Shown here in pieces: positions 61,598 through 64,000 of a stretch of 64,000 nt of DNA. Source of the DNA: CAYYVJ01 sp964475115 (GTDB lineage: Bacteria; Bacillota; Clostridia; Lachnospirales; Lachnospiraceae); contig CAYYVJ010000002.1 in the NCBI GenBank assembly GCA_964475115.1, positions 3,539-67,538 on the forward strand, in the 5' to 3' direction. How positions within the stretch are numbered: position 1 is the first letter of the stretch; every line of letters begins with the position of its first letter. Under the pieces are notes generated by a model. That model made no database searches. It saw only the letters and a list, made by a program, of their open reading frames with translations, and was not told the origin of the DNA. A program made the translations under genes and the position numbers.

Positions 61598-62311
61598 TTA
61601 ACTCCTATTCCCCTGTTTCTTCTCATCGTTCTTTAATTTAATAATACCTTGATAGGCAGCCATTTGTTCCGCAGCCTTTTTCGTTCTACCGATTCCACTA
61701 CCCACTACCTTAGAGCCTATTAATGCATTCACTTCAAAATTTTTATTATGATCAGGACCTTCTTCCCTTACAAGCTCATAAGATAATTCTTCACTGAATT
61801 GACTTTGAACGATTTCTTGCAAGATAGTCTTGCTATCATAAAAGAATTGTTTATGCTCTATATCTGTTAAAATAAAGCGGTAAATAAATTCTTTTGCATT
61901 AGCAAAACCACCATCTAGATAAATTGCTCCAATCACTGCCTCCATGGCATCCGAAACAATTGAGCTTCTTTCTCTACCACCTGTCATATCCTCTCCCTTA
62001 CCCAAAAGCAAGTGTTTACCAAGTTCAATTTCTTTTGTACAAAAAGAAAGGGTAGGTTCACATACGATACTTGCTCTCATTTTGGTCAAATCGCCCTCTG
62101 GAAGTTTTACATAGTTTTTGTATAGGAAGTCACTCACTACTATCTCTAATACTGCATCCCCTAAAAATTCTAGACGTTCATTACTATCCAGTCTATTTTG
62201 CTTATTTTCATTGGAATAAGAACTGTGGGTCATTGCCTGCTTTAACAAGCTTTTATCTTGAAACTCATACTGAATCTTTTTTTCAAATCCTTTAAATTCC
62301 ATTATTTTCAT
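61598..62311 (-). CDS. rnc: Ribonuclease III
   Basis: 237 residues from ATG 62311 with AGGG upstream (a GTG one codon earlier is also possible). Catalytic motifs are NERLEFLGDAVLEI and SDAMEAVIGAIYLDGG, followed by a C-terminal double-stranded-RNA-binding domain. It processes rRNA precursors and SRP RNA. It ends one base before smc. Confidence 0.96.
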   Translation of the reverse strand: MKIMEFKGFEKKIQYEFQDKSLLKQAMTHSSYSNENKQNRLDSNERLEFLGDAVLEIVVSDFLYKNYVKLPEGDLTKMRASIVCEPTLSFCTKEIELGKHLLLGKGEDMTGGRERSSIVSDAMEAVIGAIYLDGGFANAKEFIYRFILTDIEHKQFFYDSKTILQEIVQSQFSEELSYELVREEGPDHNKNFEVNALIGSKVVGSGIGRTKKAAEQMAAYQGIIKLKNDEKKQGNRS

Positions 62312-62338
62312 CACATCCCTTTCAGCAACCTATTTAAG

Positions 62339-62374
62339 CGAAAAAGCCCTGGTATCTGTATCAGGGCTTTTTCG
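62339..62374. terminator. Hairpin terminator between acpP and rnc (bidirectional)
   Basis: CGAAAAAGCCCTG / 10-nt loop / CAGGGCTTTTTCG (perfect 13 bp). On both strands the stem ends in A/T runs that are part of the stem. No separate promoter for rnc was found after it, so partial read-through is likely. Confidence 0.8.
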
Positions 62375-62380
62375 AAAATA

Positions 62381-62611
62381 TTAATTTAAGGCATTTTTAA
62401 TTTGCTCTACAGCATCTCCTACGGAAACAATATTCTCTGCATCGTCATTTGCAATCTCAATGTCAAATTCCTCTTCTATCCCCATAATTATTTGAAAGAT
62501 ATCCAAAGAGTCCGCTCCCAAGTCATCTACAAATGTTGTATCCATCATAATCTCATCCACATTTACATTCAATACTTCTGAAATAATGTGTTGTAATTTT
62601 TCAAATTCCAT
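62381..62611 (-). CDS. acpP: Acyl carrier protein
   Basis: 76 residues. Ser35 in DDLGADSLDIFQ takes the 4'-phosphopantetheine arm made from CoA. Acidic, three to four helices. It lies 49 bp after plsX, the normal plsX-acpP pair for membrane lipid synthesis. Confidence 0.97.
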   Translation of the reverse strand: MEFEKLQHIISEVLNVNVDEIMMDTTFVDDLGADSLDIFQIIMGIEEEFDIEIANDDAENIVSVGDAVEQIKNALN

Positions 62612-62660
62612 ACTATCTTCCTTCCTAGTTAAGTATTAACTTGTTATAAATCTCAACTAT

Positions 62661-63683
62661 TTACTCGTTTAAATTATTTTTTTCTTGAATATTTTCTCGA
62701 ATCTTCTTATTAATCTCTTGTTCCTTAAAAGTCACACACTGTATAACAGCGTTTCGTATTTCTTGGGATTTTGAATTTCCATGTGTTTTTACAACTAATC
62801 CTTTTAATCCAAGAAGTGGTGCTCCACCATGTTCACTGGCATCAAATGACTTCAAAGTTTTCTTAAGAGCTGGTTTAATTAGTAAAGCACCTATTTTACT
62901 TCTTAATGAACTAGTAAGACTTTCTTTTATCTTGCCCACTAAAGTTGAACCTACACCCTCATATAGCTTTAAAATCACATTACCAACAAAAGCTTCACAA
63001 ACGATTACATCGGCATATCCTGCAGGTATATCTCTCGCTTCGATACTTCCAATAAAGTTTATATCCTCGCAAGCTTTTAATAAAGGAAATGTTTCCTTTA
63101 CAAGTAAGTTTCCTTTTTCTTCTTCAGCACCAATATTTACAATAGCTACCTTCGGGTTTTTTATACCAACTACATTTTCCATATAAATAGAACCCATTTT
63201 TGCAAACTGTACTAAATGAGAGGATCTAGCATCTACATTGGCACCACAATCAATTAATAAGGATACACCATTTTTTGTAGGAATTAAAGGTGCTAAAGGT
63301 GGTCTTTCTACTCCTTTTATTCGCCCTACAATTAATTGTCCACCTACAAGTACAGCACCAGAACTTCCTGCAGATACGAATGCATCCACTTCATTGTTCT
63401 TAACCATATTCATAGCGACTACTATGGAAGAATCCTTTTTCTTGCGAATGGCCATTACCGGCGCTTCTTCTGTACTGATTACTTCTGAAGCATTTACAAC
63501 CTGTATATTCTCTTTGGAATAGGTATATTTGGAAAGTTCTTTATTTATGTCAGCTTCTTTACCAACTAAAAAAACTTTTATATCCTGTCTAGCATCTACA
63601 GCTTCAACGGCTCCTTTCACAATTTCTGAAGGTGCATTGTCTCCGCCCATGGCATCTACAGCTATTCTAACAATATCGTTCAT
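62661..63683 (-). CDS. plsX: Phosphate acyltransferase PlsX
   Basis: 340 residues. It converts acyl-ACP to acyl-phosphate, the donor for PlsY in phospholipid synthesis. N-terminal VRIAVDAMGGDNAPSEIVKG and SAGSSGAVLVGGQ, with CGANVDARSSHLVQFA. GAGGA lies before the ATG. No fapR gene is adjacent. Confidence 0.96.
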   Translation of the reverse strand: MNDIVRIAVDAMGGDNAPSEIVKGAVEAVDARQDIKVFLVGKEADINKELSKYTYSKENIQVVNASEVISTEEAPVMAIRKKKDSSIVVAMNMVKNNEVDAFVSAGSSGAVLVGGQLIVGRIKGVERPPLAPLIPTKNGVSLLIDCGANVDARSSHLVQFAKMGSIYMENVVGIKNPKVAIVNIGAEEEKGNLLVKETFPLLKACEDINFIGSIEARDIPAGYADVIVCEAFVGNVILKLYEGVGSTLVGKIKESLTSSLRSKIGALLIKPALKKTLKSFDASEHGGAPLLGLKGLVVKTHGNSKSQEIRNAVIQCVTFKEQEINKKIRENIQEKNNLNE

Positions 63684-63701
63684 TGCTTTCCTCCTCGACT
63701 T

Positions 63702-63728
63702 ACCTATAACATACTATACTAAATAGGT
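63702..63728. repeat. Inverted repeat over the plsX -10 (operator candidate)
   Basis: ACCTAT / 15 bp / ATAGGT at 63702-63707 and 63723-63728, enclosing the -10 box (63713-63718). It would suit a lipid-synthesis repressor; the protein is unknown. Confidence 0.45.
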
Positions 63729-63741
63729 TTTAAGGTGTCAA
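63713..63741 (-). promoter_or_regulatory. plsX promoter
   Basis: TTGACA (63736-63741), 17 bp, TATAGT (63713-63718) on the minus strand, starting just after the T-tract of the preceding terminator. Confidence 0.85.
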
Positions 63742-63742
63742 T

Positions 63743-63799
63743 ATAAAAAAGACTTGTTGCAAATCTTTTTGCTTTTCACAAATCAATTTGCAACAAATC
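63743..63799 (-). terminator. Terminator of the upstream sugar ABC transporter operon
   Basis: On the minus strand GATTTGTTGCAAAT / 21-nt loop / ATTTGCAACAAGTC (14 bp with one G-T pair; arms 63786-63799 and 63751-63764) is followed by TTTTTTAT. Confidence 0.85.
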
Positions 63800-63887
63800 C
63801 TTTTCACATAAGATATTCTCATGTATCTATTCTCTTACTCCCTCCAGAGCCGCTCCACTAATTATCGAAGCTATGTTGTATGGTAAT

Positions 63888-64000
63888 TTAACCTTTTACA
63901 CTACCAGCTGTTACACCTTCAACAATATATTTGGCTAACATTATATATACAATTATTACTGGAAATATTGCAAGCGCGATTAACATATACAACTGACCCA
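63888..64000 (-). CDS. Carbohydrate ABC transporter permease, MalG type (C-terminal fragment at edge)
   Basis: Only the last 36 residues and the TAA stop (63888-63890) are visible; the rest lies beyond the window. The fragment ends with a hydrophobic helix (LYMLIALAIFPVIIVYIM) and LAKYIVEGVTAGSVKG, the standard end of MalG-type sugar permeases. An operon of such genes continues to the right. Confidence 0.85.
   Translation of the reverse strand, partial: GQLYMLIALAIFPVIIVYIMLAKYIVEGVTAGSVKG

Noticed and set aside
1..64000. tRNA, rRNA, CRISPR arrays, insertion sequences
   Set aside because: Nearly all gaps between genes are under 250 bp. None shows a cloverleaf, rRNA sequence, regular repeat-spacer series or transposase.

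Overview
The window reads as a chromosomal core segment of a low-GC, spore-forming, anaerobic Firmicute. It is most like the class Clostridia and, by gene order, the family Lachnospiraceae; that placement is inference, because no database search was possible. Supporting signs are the AT-rich sequence, GGAGG-type ribosome binding sites, near-consensus TTGACA-17-TATAAT promoters, the Firmicute-type L27 with a cleavable N-terminus beside its Prp protease, RecU, a YneA-like/LexA pair with Firmicute GAAC-N4-GTTC operators, HisZ with short HisG, and spore-related genes (CotA-like laccase, YlbJ-like protein). Coding density is very high, most genes lie on the minus strand, and no rRNA, tRNA, CRISPR array or insertion sequence was seen.

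Layout. 1-4.3 kb: partial ahpC, a PEPCK-like P-loop protein of unknown function (DUF4914 type), purE with a long leader, and a cation efflux gene. 4.4-10.1 kb: a primary-like sigma factor, a zinc-ribbon protein, a Xer-type recombinase, a CotA-like multicopper oxidase, and a divergent yneA-like/lexA SOS pair. 10.1-18.8 kb: two ribosome and RNA operons running leftward (B12/radical SAM pair, rng, SseB-like; then rplU-prp-rpmA, obg, yhbY, nadD, yqeK, rsfS). 18.9-24.2 kb: pepT, a small membrane protein behind a 47-bp perfect palindrome, and a heterodimeric ABC exporter. 24.3-31.1 kb: hisZGDBA-hisIE plus a VanY-like carboxypeptidase. This his operon lacks hisC, hisH and hisF, and its HisIE carries a degenerate HisF-like N-terminal domain. 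31.1-38.8 kb: recU, two pseudouridine synthases, an SDR enzyme, an M23 peptidase, an LCP protein, pepD and a YlbJ-like gene. 38.8-47.3 kb: a coiled-coil protein, coaD, rsmD, an FtsA-like ATPase, coaE, polA, an anti-sigma-like zinc finger and a divergent PRPP synthetase. 47.3-63.7 kb: the signal-recognition, ribosome-maturation and chromosome region (plsX, acpP, rnc, smc, ftsY, ilvA, ylxM, ffh, rpsP, khpA, rimM, trmD, rplS, lepB, rbgA, rnhB, ylqG, a FlhB-like gene, yraN). The window ends inside a sugar ABC permease.

How it works together. Much of the window serves ribosome production and quality control, protein targeting, chromosome maintenance and DNA repair. A recurring feature is compact punctuation: two promoters have their -35 box inside the preceding gene's terminator stem, and two more have it across the preceding stop codon. 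I found no clear unknown defence or mobile system. The best candidates for something undescribed are the HisF-relic/HisIE fusion, the 47-bp palindrome, the DUF4914 P-loop protein and the structured purE leader.
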